Origin: Myxococcales bacterium
GTDB taxonomy: Bacteria; Myxococcota_A; Polyangia; Polyangiales; Polyangiaceae
Direction of reading: 5' to 3'
NCBI GenBank assembly: GCA_025355005.1
Contig: JANXLV010000336.1
Coordinates: 1-42,995, forward strand
Length of the DNA stretch: 42,995 bases
Shown here: in pieces, positions 30,727-38,358 of the stretch
Numbering within the stretch: the first letter of the stretch is position 1
Layout: every line of letters starts with the position of its first letter
Notes under the pieces: model-generated
The model's input: the letters and a program-made list of their open reading frames with translations, nothing else
Databases searched by the model: none
What the model was told of the DNA's origin: nothing
Position numbers and translations under genes: made by a program

Positions 30727-31722
30727 ATGAAAGGACGAACCTCTCCCATGCAGAGAACAGGCTCTCGCGCTATGCGGCTCGCGCTCATCGGCTCCATCGG
30801 CTTTGCCGCTGCGTGTCAGGCTGTGTCTGGCCTCAGCTCGCTGGAGACTGCAGACCAGGATGACGGGGGCGGCTCTTCTGACGCCTCCGCCGTGGGGGAT
30901 GGCGCAAAAAACTCTGCCGACGGAAACGTGCAGGATGCACGCGTTTCGCTCGACGCATCGTTTGACGGCGGCGCCGATGCCGACGCAGCCGACGACATCG
31001 ATACCGCTCCGCGCGGCGCGACGTGCCTGGAGGCGCAGTCGCATGGCGTGACCAAGGATCGCGAGGTGCTGATCGATGCCGACGGCGCCGGCCCGCTGAA
31101 GCCGTTCACCGTCTACTGCTTTGGCATGCAGGGCTCTTCGCCGCAGGCATACCTGTCGCTGAAACACAGCGTGGACACCGGCGAGCCCACGAGCAACGTC
31201 TCGTTCATGCCGTTTGACATCAACAGCTGCGGCTATGGTACGTGCGCGCTGCCGGGCCACGACCTTCAGCGCTACCACACCAAGGTCCGGATCGATCTTG
31301 CCTCCCTCTCGCTGGACTCCACGGACCTGCAGTTTGGCCGTTACGACGACAAGGTCGTGGCGGGGTGCTGGGCGAGCACGGGTGGCGCTTGTTATGACCT
31401 CTCGCAATACATGTACTGGGGACGGGCAGCGGGATGCGGTTCTGCCACCAAGGCCACCGCGAACATGGACCTGCGCGACACCGGCTTTGCATTCGATCCG
31501 TCCGTGTCCGTCACGGTACCGCCCCAGGTCGACGGTCCCAACGTGCACTCCAACGCCACCTTCAACGCCGACCGGACCACGCTCGACGTGCAGGAATGGC
31601 TGGGCTCTTGCGGGTGGGCGTCACCAACGGGTGGTTATTCGCCAGCCCACTTTCGAGGACCGGACGACGCCAGCGTGCCGCAATACCAGAGCGTCATCCT
31701 CACAAAGCTGAAGCAGCTCTGA
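30727..31722 (+). CDS. Lipoprotein with GON-like domain
   Basis: About 331 residues. GAGG (30714-30717) lies nine bases before ATG 30727, so I prefer it to ATG 30718. The lipobox is GFAAAC. A long Asp/Gly/Ser-rich linker is followed by a domain beginning CLEAQSHGVTKDREVLID, then PFTVYCFGM, YLSLKHS and DLQFGRYDDKV. This order (Cys, then a D/N-G-E/V-x-hydrophobic strand, VYC, M, EYL/AYL) resembles the GON domain of ADAMTS proteases and fibrinogen-like folds. Eight or more cysteines are probably disulfide-bonded. It starts 11 nt after the TPR/PEGA stop. The domain call is moderate. Confidence 0.65.
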   Translation: MKGRTSPMQRTGSRAMRLALIGSIGFAAACQAVSGLSSLETADQDDGGGSSDASAVGDGAKNSADGNVQDARVSLDASFDGGADADAADDIDTAPRGATCLEAQSHGVTKDREVLIDADGAGPLKPFTVYCFGMQGSSPQAYLSLKHSVDTGEPTSNVSFMPFDINSCGYGTCALPGHDLQRYHTKVRIDLASLSLDSTDLQFGRYDDKVVAGCWASTGGACYDLSQYMYWGRAAGCGSATKATANMDLRDTGFAFDPSVSVTVPPQVDGPNVHSNATFNADRTTLDVQEWLGSCGWASPTGGYSPAHFRGPDDASVPQYQSVILTKLKQL

Positions 31723-31739
31723 CGGCCGACCAGCTCACC

Positions 31740-31888
31740 TCATAGCGAGCAGGGTTTTCCCACAGGCGCGGTGTACTTGATAATCACCAGCCCGGCGTCG
31801 CCGCCGCCACCGCTCGATACTGCGTAGACGCCAGCAGCGCCACCCACGCCGAACGCAGACTCTCGGGACGCGTCAGCGATACCCGGCC
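31740..31888 (-). pseudogene. C-terminal remnant of a Gly-rich protein
   Basis: Directly after the kinase stop at 31891, in a different minus-strand frame, about 45 codons read as protein (ESAFGVGGAAGVYAVSSGGG, then DAGLVIIKYTAPVGKPC) and end at TGA 31740-31742. The G-L-V-I-I-K-Y end is typical of glycine-rich exported proteins. There is no start codon and the length is too short, so it looks like the tail of a gene replaced by the kinase gene. Confidence 0.45.
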
Positions 31889-31890
31889 CC

Positions 31891-33327
31891 CTATTTCAGG
31901 CGGAATTTGTAGAAGTAGGCGCCGCCTGCGCCTGCAGCCGCGAGCAGGAACAGGAAGAAGAACAGGAGGCCGTTGCCGCGCTTCGGCTCCTTCAACTGCG
32001 CCGCCATGATCTCGTGCCTCACTGGCGCGAGCGGGGGGCTCGAGTGACTGGAGTGCGGCGGCGGTACCGAGTGCGGGGCTGGAATGGAAGGCGAGTTCCG
32101 GTTCGAGCTGTGCGGCGGCGGCACCGACGGCACGTCCTCGAGCGCGGAGAGGTTGCCCTCTTGGAGCGCGCCCGAGAGTGAGCCAGTGAGCGAATCCACG
32201 GAGGAGCCCTTGCGTTCGCCGATGCCGATCTCGTTCGCCCAGTTCGTGGGGTCCACGAACTGATCCGGATTGAGGGGCGAGGAGTGCTTGTTCGCGCCCG
32301 TGACGTCCGCATCCGAGGCGGTGCCGTCTTCCTTGAGCGACGTGAACTCGAGGAGCGCCTCCTCGATCAGCTTGTCGATGATGGAGCCCTGCGGCGGGCG
32401 GACCTTCTGGCGCTCGCGCATGGCGCCCTGCACGAGCGCGGCGATGTCGAACGTGCCGATCGCCTCTCCATTCTTGAAGAGGAAGCGATTGAGATCCTGC
32501 CCGAGCTCACGCGCGGTCTGGTAGCGGGCGCCCTGCTCGCGCGCGAGCGACTTCGCGACGATTCGCTCGAGCTCCGGCGGCACGCGCGGATTGATCTGCG
32601 CGATCGACGGGACCACGGCCTGCTGGACCTTACGGACGGTCTGATAGTCCGTCTCACCCAGGAACAAGCGCTGTCCGGACAGCATCTCCCAGAGCATGAT
32701 GCCCACGGCGAAGATGTCGGTCCGTGCGTCGACCTCCTGGCCGGTCGCCGCCTCCGGAGACAGGTAGGAGAACTTGCCTTTGATGATGCCAGGCTCGGAT
32801 TTTTCGAGCTGTGTGCTGGCCTTGGCGAGGCCGAAGTCCACGATCTTCACCTCGCCATACTTCGTGACGAGCACGTTCGGCGGGGACATGTCGCGGTGGA
32901 CGATGTGCTGCGGGACGCCGTTGGCGTCCTTCATCTCGTGCGCGTAAGAGAGGCCCTTGCAGATCTCCGCGCAGATGAAGACGGCGGCAGGGACCGGGAA
33001 TTCGCGGCCTTGTTTGCGGATGGACTCCGCGATGGACTTGAGGTTCGCCCCGTCGACGAACTCCATGACGATGAAGTAGGCGCTATCGCCGACGCCGATG
33101 TCGAAGACCTGAACGCAGTTCGAGTGCGAGAGCGACGCCGATAGGCGTGCCTCGTCCAGGAACATGGAAATGAACTTCTTCTTCTCGCTGAGGTGGGGGA
33201 GGACGCGCTTGATCGCGACCTGCTTCTTGAAGCCCTGAAGGCCCTCACTCTCGGCGCGAAAAACCTCCGCCATGCCGCCCGATTCGAGCTTTTCGATGAC
33301 GCGGTATCGCTGCTGTTGCTCTGTCAT
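31891..33327 (-). CDS. Ser/Thr protein kinase with C-terminal membrane anchor
   Basis: 478 residues. The kinase domain (8-280) has ESGGMAEVF, Lys40 (VAIKRV), HRDMSPPN (Asp146), DFG (164-166), YLSPEA and DIFAVGIMLWEM. HRDMSPPN replaces the commoner HRDLKPxN, a variant seen often in myxobacterial kinases. A helical stretch (TFDIAALVQGAMRERQKV) and a Ser/Pro/His-rich linker precede one transmembrane helix at the very end (GLLFFFLFLLAAAGAGGAYFY). Only YKFRLK follows it, so there is no external sensor domain. It is divergent from the YbjN-like gene across 110 bp. Confidence 0.92.
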   Translation of the reverse strand: MTEQQQRYRVIEKLESGGMAEVFRAESEGLQGFKKQVAIKRVLPHLSEKKKFISMFLDEARLSASLSHSNCVQVFDIGVGDSAYFIVMEFVDGANLKSIAESIRKQGREFPVPAAVFICAEICKGLSYAHEMKDANGVPQHIVHRDMSPPNVLVTKYGEVKIVDFGLAKASTQLEKSEPGIIKGKFSYLSPEAATGQEVDARTDIFAVGIMLWEMLSGQRLFLGETDYQTVRKVQQAVVPSIAQINPRVPPELERIVAKSLAREQGARYQTARELGQDLNRFLFKNGEAIGTFDIAALVQGAMRERQKVRPPQGSIIDKLIEEALLEFTSLKEDGTASDADVTGANKHSSPLNPDQFVDPTNWANEIGIGERKGSSVDSLTGSLSGALQEGNLSALEDVPSVPPPHSSNRNSPSIPAPHSVPPPHSSHSSPPLAPVRHEIMAAQLKEPKRGNGLLFFFLFLLAAAGAGGAYFYKFRLK

Positions 33328-33437
33328 GGACGGGGCCGCACGATCTTTCGACCAGGACAGGGTGCCACCTATGGACGTTGGGGGTCAACCGAAAGTAGGA
33401 TGCTCCGCGTAGGTAGGGACAAAAGGAGGGTGGCGGC

Positions 33438-33902
33438 TTGTCAGATGGCATGAACGAAGCGCGTGGCATGGTGGAGGCCGCGATCCGCACTATCGGCCTC
33501 GACCCCGCGGCTCTCGTGATGAAAGAGAGCACGAAAGACGGCGCTCCAGGAGAGACCCAACAGGTCGCCTGGACGCTGAAGCGCGGCAGCGCTGCCGTGC
33601 TTGTGATGCTGCTTCGCCGCGGAGACGTTGCGTCGCTGCGCGTGGTGTCGCCCACCATCGTGTTCGACCCTGCGAAGAAGGACGTCCTCTTCCCGCGCCT
33701 CCTCAAGCTCAACGCGGAAGGCATGATGGGCTGCGCGTTCGCGCTCGTCGGCGACAAGGTGGTCGTGGTGACGGAGCGCCCGATCGTCGATCTCTCCGAG
33801 ACAGAGGTGGCGCATGCCATCCGTCTCGTGGCTGGCGTCTCGGATACGTACGACGACAAGCTCGTGGCCGAATTCGGCGGAAAGCGGGCCTCAGACACAT
33901 GA
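33438..33902 (+). CDS. YbjN/type III chaperone-like small protein (tentative)
   Basis: 154 residues. AGGAGGG lies seven bases before TTG 33438, supporting this unusual start; ATG 33450 is the alternative. The fold pattern alternates helix (MVEAAIRTIGLDPAALVM), strands (VAWTLKRGSAAVLVMLL; ASLRVVSPTIVF), helix (RLLKLNAEGMMGCAFALV) and strands. This resembles YbjN/CesT-like proteins, which often assist other proteins. It is followed after 10 nt by the outer-membrane barrel gene, so it may be the first gene of that operon. Fold call tentative. Confidence 0.68.
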   Translation: MSDGMNEARGMVEAAIRTIGLDPAALVMKESTKDGAPGETQQVAWTLKRGSAAVLVMLLRRGDVASLRVVSPTIVFDPAKKDVLFPRLLKLNAEGMMGCAFALVGDKVVVVTERPIVDLSETEVAHAIRLVAGVSDTYDDKLVAEFGGKRASDT

Positions 33903-33912
33903 GCTCGCACAC

Positions 33913-35448
33913 ATGAGGAAGGCGCTTCGGCGCGGGATGCCGCTCACGGTGTGCAGCTCTCTGCTGCTCATGGCCGTGACAACAGAAGCGCACGCCCTCG
34001 ACCCCGAGGTGACGAGCGACACGACCGCGCAGTTCTACGACGTGCGCAGCCCCACCGGCGAGACGGTCCTCGCACGGCGCAGGCTCACGACCACGCTCGG
34101 GGCGTCCGTCTACGATCTGATGAACACGAGCACGGACCCCAACGCGGCGTCCCTCACGTTCCGCACGCGCGTGCGTTACGACGCCGACTACGGCGCGAGC
34201 CCGCAGGAGACCACGGTCTCCAACTACGGGCGGCTGGTCCCGACGTTCAACCGCAACGCGCTCGACCTCATGTACGGCTACGTCGAGGGGCGGAAGTTCT
34301 TGAAGGGGTGGCTCGGCTTCAAGGTCGGTCGGCAGTACGTGACGGACGTGCTCGGCTGGTGGTCCTTCGACGGCGGCCAGGTGCGCGTGACCACGCCTGC
34401 GTTCTTCGCGATGGAGCTGTACGGCGGCCTGGAGCAGCGCGGCGGCTTCTTCATGAGCACATCGCGCTTCGAGCAGGACGGCATCGCGCGCGGAGATCGC
34501 GGCGGCTACGATCCTTCGCTCTATCCCAGCCTTCAGCCGCAGGGCATCGCGCCCGCGCTCGGGGCCGCGGTCGAGACCACGGGCCTCACGTACGTGCACT
34601 CGCGCCTCACGTACCGCCGCGTCGAGAACACTGGCGTGTCGAACACCAGCGAGTTCGTGAACGGCATCTACACGAACTCGCAGTACAACGGCGGGCGCAT
34701 CTCGTCCGAGCGCCTGGGCATGTCCGTGGACGGCACCGTGCCGCAGATCGGCGGCGCCAAGTCCGGCGTTGCGTACGATCTCTACAACGCGCGCCTCTCC
34801 AACGCATATGCCTCCGTCGACGCGTTTGTCGGGCAGAAGCTCACGCTCAGTGTGGACTACGACTATTACCAACCGACGTTCGACGCGGACTCCATCTGGA
34901 ACTTCTTCCAGGCCGCGCCCATGAACGACGTCGGCCTTCGCGGGTCGCTCGACGCCACGAAGAAGCTCAGCGTCGCGGCCGGTGGTCACGTACGCGTGTT
35001 CCACCAGCAGACGAGCAACGACGCGCCGAACAGTTCTCCCTCGCCGACGGGCGTGAAGGTCGACCCGGTGCCGAACTACTTCCCCACGGCGGCCTCGACC
35101 TTCGACGGCGGCGGCAACCTGGCGGCGAAGTACAAGTGGGGCTGGGGCCACCTGGGCCTGCGCGGCCGCGGCAACTTCGGCAGCGACGGAGACAGCGTCG
35201 GCGGTGACGCCTACGGCGAGCGCGTCTTCGCCACGCGCTACATCCTCGAAGGACGCGCGGGCGTCTGGCAGTGGAACGACAAGCTCCGCCCCGATCGCGA
35301 TGCGACGAGCTTCGGGTACACCGCCGGCGCGGGCTATCGGCTCGCGGAGCGGTCCAAGGTGCTGGTCGAGTTCGATCACAACATGAACAGGCTCGTAGGT
35401 CAGCGCTTCCGCGTGATGGCGTGGCTCACAGTGGCGGTGACCAAGTGA
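33913..35448 (+). CDS. Outer-membrane beta-barrel protein coupled to a multihaem cytochrome
   Basis: 511 residues from ATG 33913 with a Sec signal (LTVCSSLLLMAVTTEAHA). The rest is a series of amphipathic strands with frequent Tyr/Trp/Asn and Gly turns (LTFRTRVRYDADYG, LMYGYVEGRKFLKGWLGFKV, LTLSVDYDYYQPTF, HLGLRGRGNFGS). It ends in VEFDHNMNRLVGQRFRVMAWLTVAVTK, where the last strand closes a large barrel. The stop codon overlaps the GTG of the 13-haem cytochrome gene. A porin followed directly by a multihaem cytochrome is the genetic signature of transmembrane electron conduits (MtrAB, Geobacter porin-cytochrome complexes). No N-terminal CXXC (as in MtrB) is seen. Confidence 0.82.
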   Translation: MRKALRRGMPLTVCSSLLLMAVTTEAHALDPEVTSDTTAQFYDVRSPTGETVLARRRLTTTLGASVYDLMNTSTDPNAASLTFRTRVRYDADYGASPQETTVSNYGRLVPTFNRNALDLMYGYVEGRKFLKGWLGFKVGRQYVTDVLGWWSFDGGQVRVTTPAFFAMELYGGLEQRGGFFMSTSRFEQDGIARGDRGGYDPSLYPSLQPQGIAPALGAAVETTGLTYVHSRLTYRRVENTGVSNTSEFVNGIYTNSQYNGGRISSERLGMSVDGTVPQIGGAKSGVAYDLYNARLSNAYASVDAFVGQKLTLSVDYDYYQPTFDADSIWNFFQAAPMNDVGLRGSLDATKKLSVAAGGHVRVFHQQTSNDAPNSSPSPTGVKVDPVPNYFPTAASTFDGGGNLAAKYKWGWGHLGLRGRGNFGSDGDSVGGDAYGERVFATRYILEGRAGVWQWNDKLRPDRDATSFGYTAGAGYRLAERSKVLVEFDHNMNRLVGQRFRVMAWLTVAVTK

Positions 35449-36866
35449 AGCGCCTGTCGTTCTGGCTCCTGATCGTGGCGATGCTCACGGCGATCTCGAT
35501 CGCCTTCGCACAGACGGCGGTCTCGACTTCGACTTCGACTTCGACTTCGACTTCGACTTCGACCTCGACCCCGACCTCGACCGCGGGCTCGGGCTCGGGC
35601 TCGACCGGGGCAGCCGCGTCGCATGGGCTTTCTGCCATGCCCAACGACGATCGCGTTCCGCTCAAGTATCTGCCGCCTGGCGCGTTCGATCCCGACAAGG
35701 GGCCAAGCGACGTCGTGTTTCCGCCGCAGAAGCTCACGATTCGGTTCAACCACAAGCTCCACGTGGCGCTCGGTCAGAAGTGCGTGTCTTGCCACCTGGG
35801 CGCGACATCCAGCGAATCCGTGCAGGATACACTCACTCCCAAGGGCACGAAGTGCGACCAGTGCCACCAGTCGGATCACTCCGACCTGCTCAACGTGAAG
35901 CCCAGCGGCGCGCCCACCGGCACCGGTAGCTGCGCGTTCTGTCACAACGGCTACAAGGAGTCGGACGGCAACCTCGTCGCCCGCAACGTGATCCCCCGGC
36001 CGAACATGGTCTTTTCGCACAAGAAGCACGCCGTGCGGAACATCAACTGCCAGCAGTGCCACGGTGAGGTCCAGGAGCTGGAGCTTGCCACGCGCGATCA
36101 GCTCCCGCGCATGCGCGGCTGCTTCGGTTGCCACCAGATGGACGACGCGTCACGTGGCCTCGCCAAGAGCGACTGCACGACCTGCCACGTGAAGGAGATG
36201 GCCTCGGCCACCACGCAGGCGTTGCCGGAGCACATCGGCAACAGCGGCGGCGGCAAGATCAAGATGATGTTCGCGTCCGGCACGTTGAAGCCGCCGCGGT
36301 GGATGCACAACGCCGCGCACTCCCCCGACTTCATGGAGCGCCACAAGATGGTGGCCGCGAACGACTCCGAGTTCTGTGCCAACTGCCACAAGGAAGACTT
36401 CTGCGTCGGTTGCCACGACGGCCGCGTGCGCCCGCGCAACATCCACCCGAACGACTACATCTCGATGCACCCGATCGAGGCCCGCCAGGCCACGCTCAAG
36501 TGTACGAGCTGCCACCGCGAGCAGTCCTTCTGCATCGGCTGCCACCAGCGCGTCGGCGTCACCATGACCGGCCCGTCGGAGGCGCGCGACTCCGGACGCT
36601 TCCACCCGCCGAAGAACATCTGGAGCGACGCGCCGCGCAAGCCGGGCCATCACGCGCAGGAGGCGATGCGAAACATCAACGCCTGCGTCTCGTGCCACGT
36701 CGAGCGCGACTGTGTCGTGTGCCACGGCGGACAAGGCGTCGGCGGCGGCTTCAACCCGCACAACGCCGGCTTCAAGGGCGGTTGTGCCACGCAATTCCGC
36801 AGGAACCCGCGTCCCTGCTTCGTCTGCCATGAACCCGGCGCCACGGTGCTAGCCCAATGCCGCTGA
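35445..36866 (+). CDS. 13-haem c-type cytochrome
   Basis: 473 residues from GTG 35445 (GTGA overlap with the barrel gene). The signal peptide ends near AISIAFA-QT, and a Ser-Thr repeat linker (about 27-46) follows. Thirteen CXXCH haem motifs occur in order: CVSCH, CDQCH, CAFCH, CQQCH, CFGCH, CTTCH, CANCH, CVGCH, CTSCH, CIGCH, CVSCH, CVVCH and CFVCH. Additional histidines (FNHKLH, FSHKKH, RHKM, HPIE) provide bis-His ligands. The layout resembles NrfB/MtrA-like or class III multihaem proteins that carry electrons across the periplasm or outer membrane. With the barrel it is a candidate conduit for extracellular electron exchange. No lipobox. Confidence 0.92.
   Translation: MKRLSFWLLIVAMLTAISIAFAQTAVSTSTSTSTSTSTSTSTPTSTAGSGSGSTGAAASHGLSAMPNDDRVPLKYLPPGAFDPDKGPSDVVFPPQKLTIRFNHKLHVALGQKCVSCHLGATSSESVQDTLTPKGTKCDQCHQSDHSDLLNVKPSGAPTGTGSCAFCHNGYKESDGNLVARNVIPRPNMVFSHKKHAVRNINCQQCHGEVQELELATRDQLPRMRGCFGCHQMDDASRGLAKSDCTTCHVKEMASATTQALPEHIGNSGGGKIKMMFASGTLKPPRWMHNAAHSPDFMERHKMVAANDSEFCANCHKEDFCVGCHDGRVRPRNIHPNDYISMHPIEARQATLKCTSCHREQSFCIGCHQRVGVTMTGPSEARDSGRFHPPKNIWSDAPRKPGHHAQEAMRNINACVSCHVERDCVVCHGGQGVGGGFNPHNAGFKGGCATQFRRNPRPCFVCHEPGATVLAQCR
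35517..35582 (+). repeat. Hexanucleotide TCGACT/TCGACC array coding (Ser-Thr)n
   Basis: About ten consecutive six-base units, mostly TCGACT, encode Ser-Thr dipeptides immediately after the signal peptide of the 13-haem cytochrome. The unit is a multiple of three, so copy-number change keeps the frame. The same hexamer occurs on the minus strand at 42417-42500. Confidence 0.85.
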
Positions 36867-36959
36867 GCCTCCAACGGTTGTGGGAAGGTTTGAAGTTCCG
36901 CTTGCATACGCGAGCTACGGGCGGGTATATGGAGCGGTCCCCGAACACGGAGGTCGCAC

Positions 36960-37214
36960 TTGAATTCACTCGTCCGGTATTTGATCGAGAACATGTACTT
37001 GGACTTCCAGGGGGAAATCTCCCTGGATCAGGTTCGACAGATGCTTCGGGGGGACGAGAGCCGGGAGGCGAAAGCCCTGCTCGCCAAGCTGATCGAGGAC
37101 AAGGGCGTGGACGATCTTCTGATCACCCTGGCCGATTGTTTGAAGGATCACATCCGCACGGGCGTGAGCGAACAGGTCGTTCGCGATCAGCTCGGCACCT
37201 ACTCGGATTCCTGA
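36960..37214 (+). CDS. Small acidic protein of unknown function
   Basis: 84 residues, start TTG 36960 with GGAGGT six bases upstream (36949-36954). All-helical and acidic (YLIENMYLDFQGEISLDQVR, DQLGTYSDS), without signal peptide or cysteine pair. The stop overlaps the start of the next gene, so the two are translationally coupled. No family recognised. It sits between a multihaem cytochrome and a haem-like lipoprotein. A regulatory or chaperone role is only a guess. Confidence 0.65.
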   Translation: MNSLVRYLIENMYLDFQGEISLDQVRQMLRGDESREAKALLAKLIEDKGVDDLLITLADCLKDHIRTGVSEQVVRDQLGTYSDS

Positions 37215-38311
37215 GCGCGCCTCGCGTCGTCTCCACACCGACGCGCGCTGCGGTCCTGTTCGCCGGGCTCAGCCTTGCCGCGCTCGCCTGTGATCAGGGC
37301 ACACAGCACCAGCAGCCCACGTTCACGCGGTTTGTGTCGCTGGTTTCCTCGAACGTGGACGCGACGCATCCGCTGCCCGTCGACGGCACCATCGTGCTGC
37401 AGTTCGATCGATACCTGAACCCCGCGACCATCACGCGGCAGTCGTTCATCGTGACCGACGCATCGGGTCAGCCGCTGCAAGGCGCGCTCGTCACCTACGA
37501 TCCCATCGCGCTCACGGTGTCGCTCGCGAACCCCAACACGCCTGGCTCGGGAACGTCGGCCGCCACGCCATGGCTCACGCAAGGTCAGAGCTACAAGCTC
37601 TTCGTGCCGGTGTCGGGCAGCTCCACGGATCTCAGCGGCCTGCGCGCGATCGACAACGCGCCGCTCGATCCCGCGACCGGCCCGATCGAGCTCGCCTTCA
37701 ACGTGGTCGCCAAGGGCGCGCCCTCCTCCACGAAGACGATGCGCTTCTGCGGCGACATCCTCCCCATCTTCGCCAACAAGTGCTCCGGGCAGCTGGGCTG
37801 CCACGGGCCTGACGACAACGCAGACCCGGCAGCGGGCATGTACCTCACGTCGGCAGAGGGAGTCGCGGCGACCGCGATCGGCCGCATCTCGCAGGCGTCG
37901 AACACGTCGGGCATCGCCGGGCAGGCCGTGCCGCCAAACCGCGTCTTCGGGCTGAATTTCCCCATCATCGACCCCGGCCACGCCGCCACCAGCTGGCTCA
38001 TGTACAAGATCGCGATGGCGCCGGCGCCCGACAACAGCCTGGTGACGGACGCGCCCTTGAAGTGTCCGGATGCCGCTGGCAAGAGCGCACCGCCGCAATC
38101 GGTCGGCATCAAGACCTCTGCGTACCCGCCAAGCGCCGACGAGCAGGCCGTGCTGTCCGACGCCATCCTCGGGCGCCCCATGCCGTACCCGAGCTACGGG
38201 CCGAAGCCGACCTACGCCACCAATGCGCTCGACTTCGAGGAGCGCGAGCGCGTGCGTCTGTGGATCGACCAGGGCGCGGCCGTCGAGCCCTGCGGGATCT
38301 GCTCGAACTAA
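37211..38311 (+). CDS. Lipoprotein with Ig-like (Big_5) and cytochrome-like domains
   Basis: About 366 residues. No ATG, GTG or TTG precedes the signal peptide in frame nearby. CTG 37211 overlaps the upstream stop (CTGA) and is the best start, giving SAPRVVSTPTRAAVLFAGLS and a lipobox (LAALAC). An SbsA-type Ig-like domain follows (HPLPVDGTIVLQFDRYLNPA, QSYKLFVPV, PIELAFNV). A cytochrome-like domain has ILPIFANKCSGQLGCHG, in which five residues separate the cysteines instead of two, then GMYLTSAEG. The C-terminus ends in CGICSN. This combination occurs in myxobacterial surface lipoproteins. Whether haem is bound is unclear. Confidence 0.75.
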   Translation: MSAPRVVSTPTRAAVLFAGLSLAALACDQGTQHQQPTFTRFVSLVSSNVDATHPLPVDGTIVLQFDRYLNPATITRQSFIVTDASGQPLQGALVTYDPIALTVSLANPNTPGSGTSAATPWLTQGQSYKLFVPVSGSSTDLSGLRAIDNAPLDPATGPIELAFNVVAKGAPSSTKTMRFCGDILPIFANKCSGQLGCHGPDDNADPAAGMYLTSAEGVAATAIGRISQASNTSGIAGQAVPPNRVFGLNFPIIDPGHAATSWLMYKIAMAPAPDNSLVTDAPLKCPDAAGKSAPPQSVGIKTSAYPPSADEQAVLSDAILGRPMPYPSYGPKPTYATNALDFEERERVRLWIDQGAAVEPCGICSN

Positions 38312-38358
38312 GAGCTGCGGCGCCACAACGCCGCGGACACGCGGAGCATCCAAAAGTC

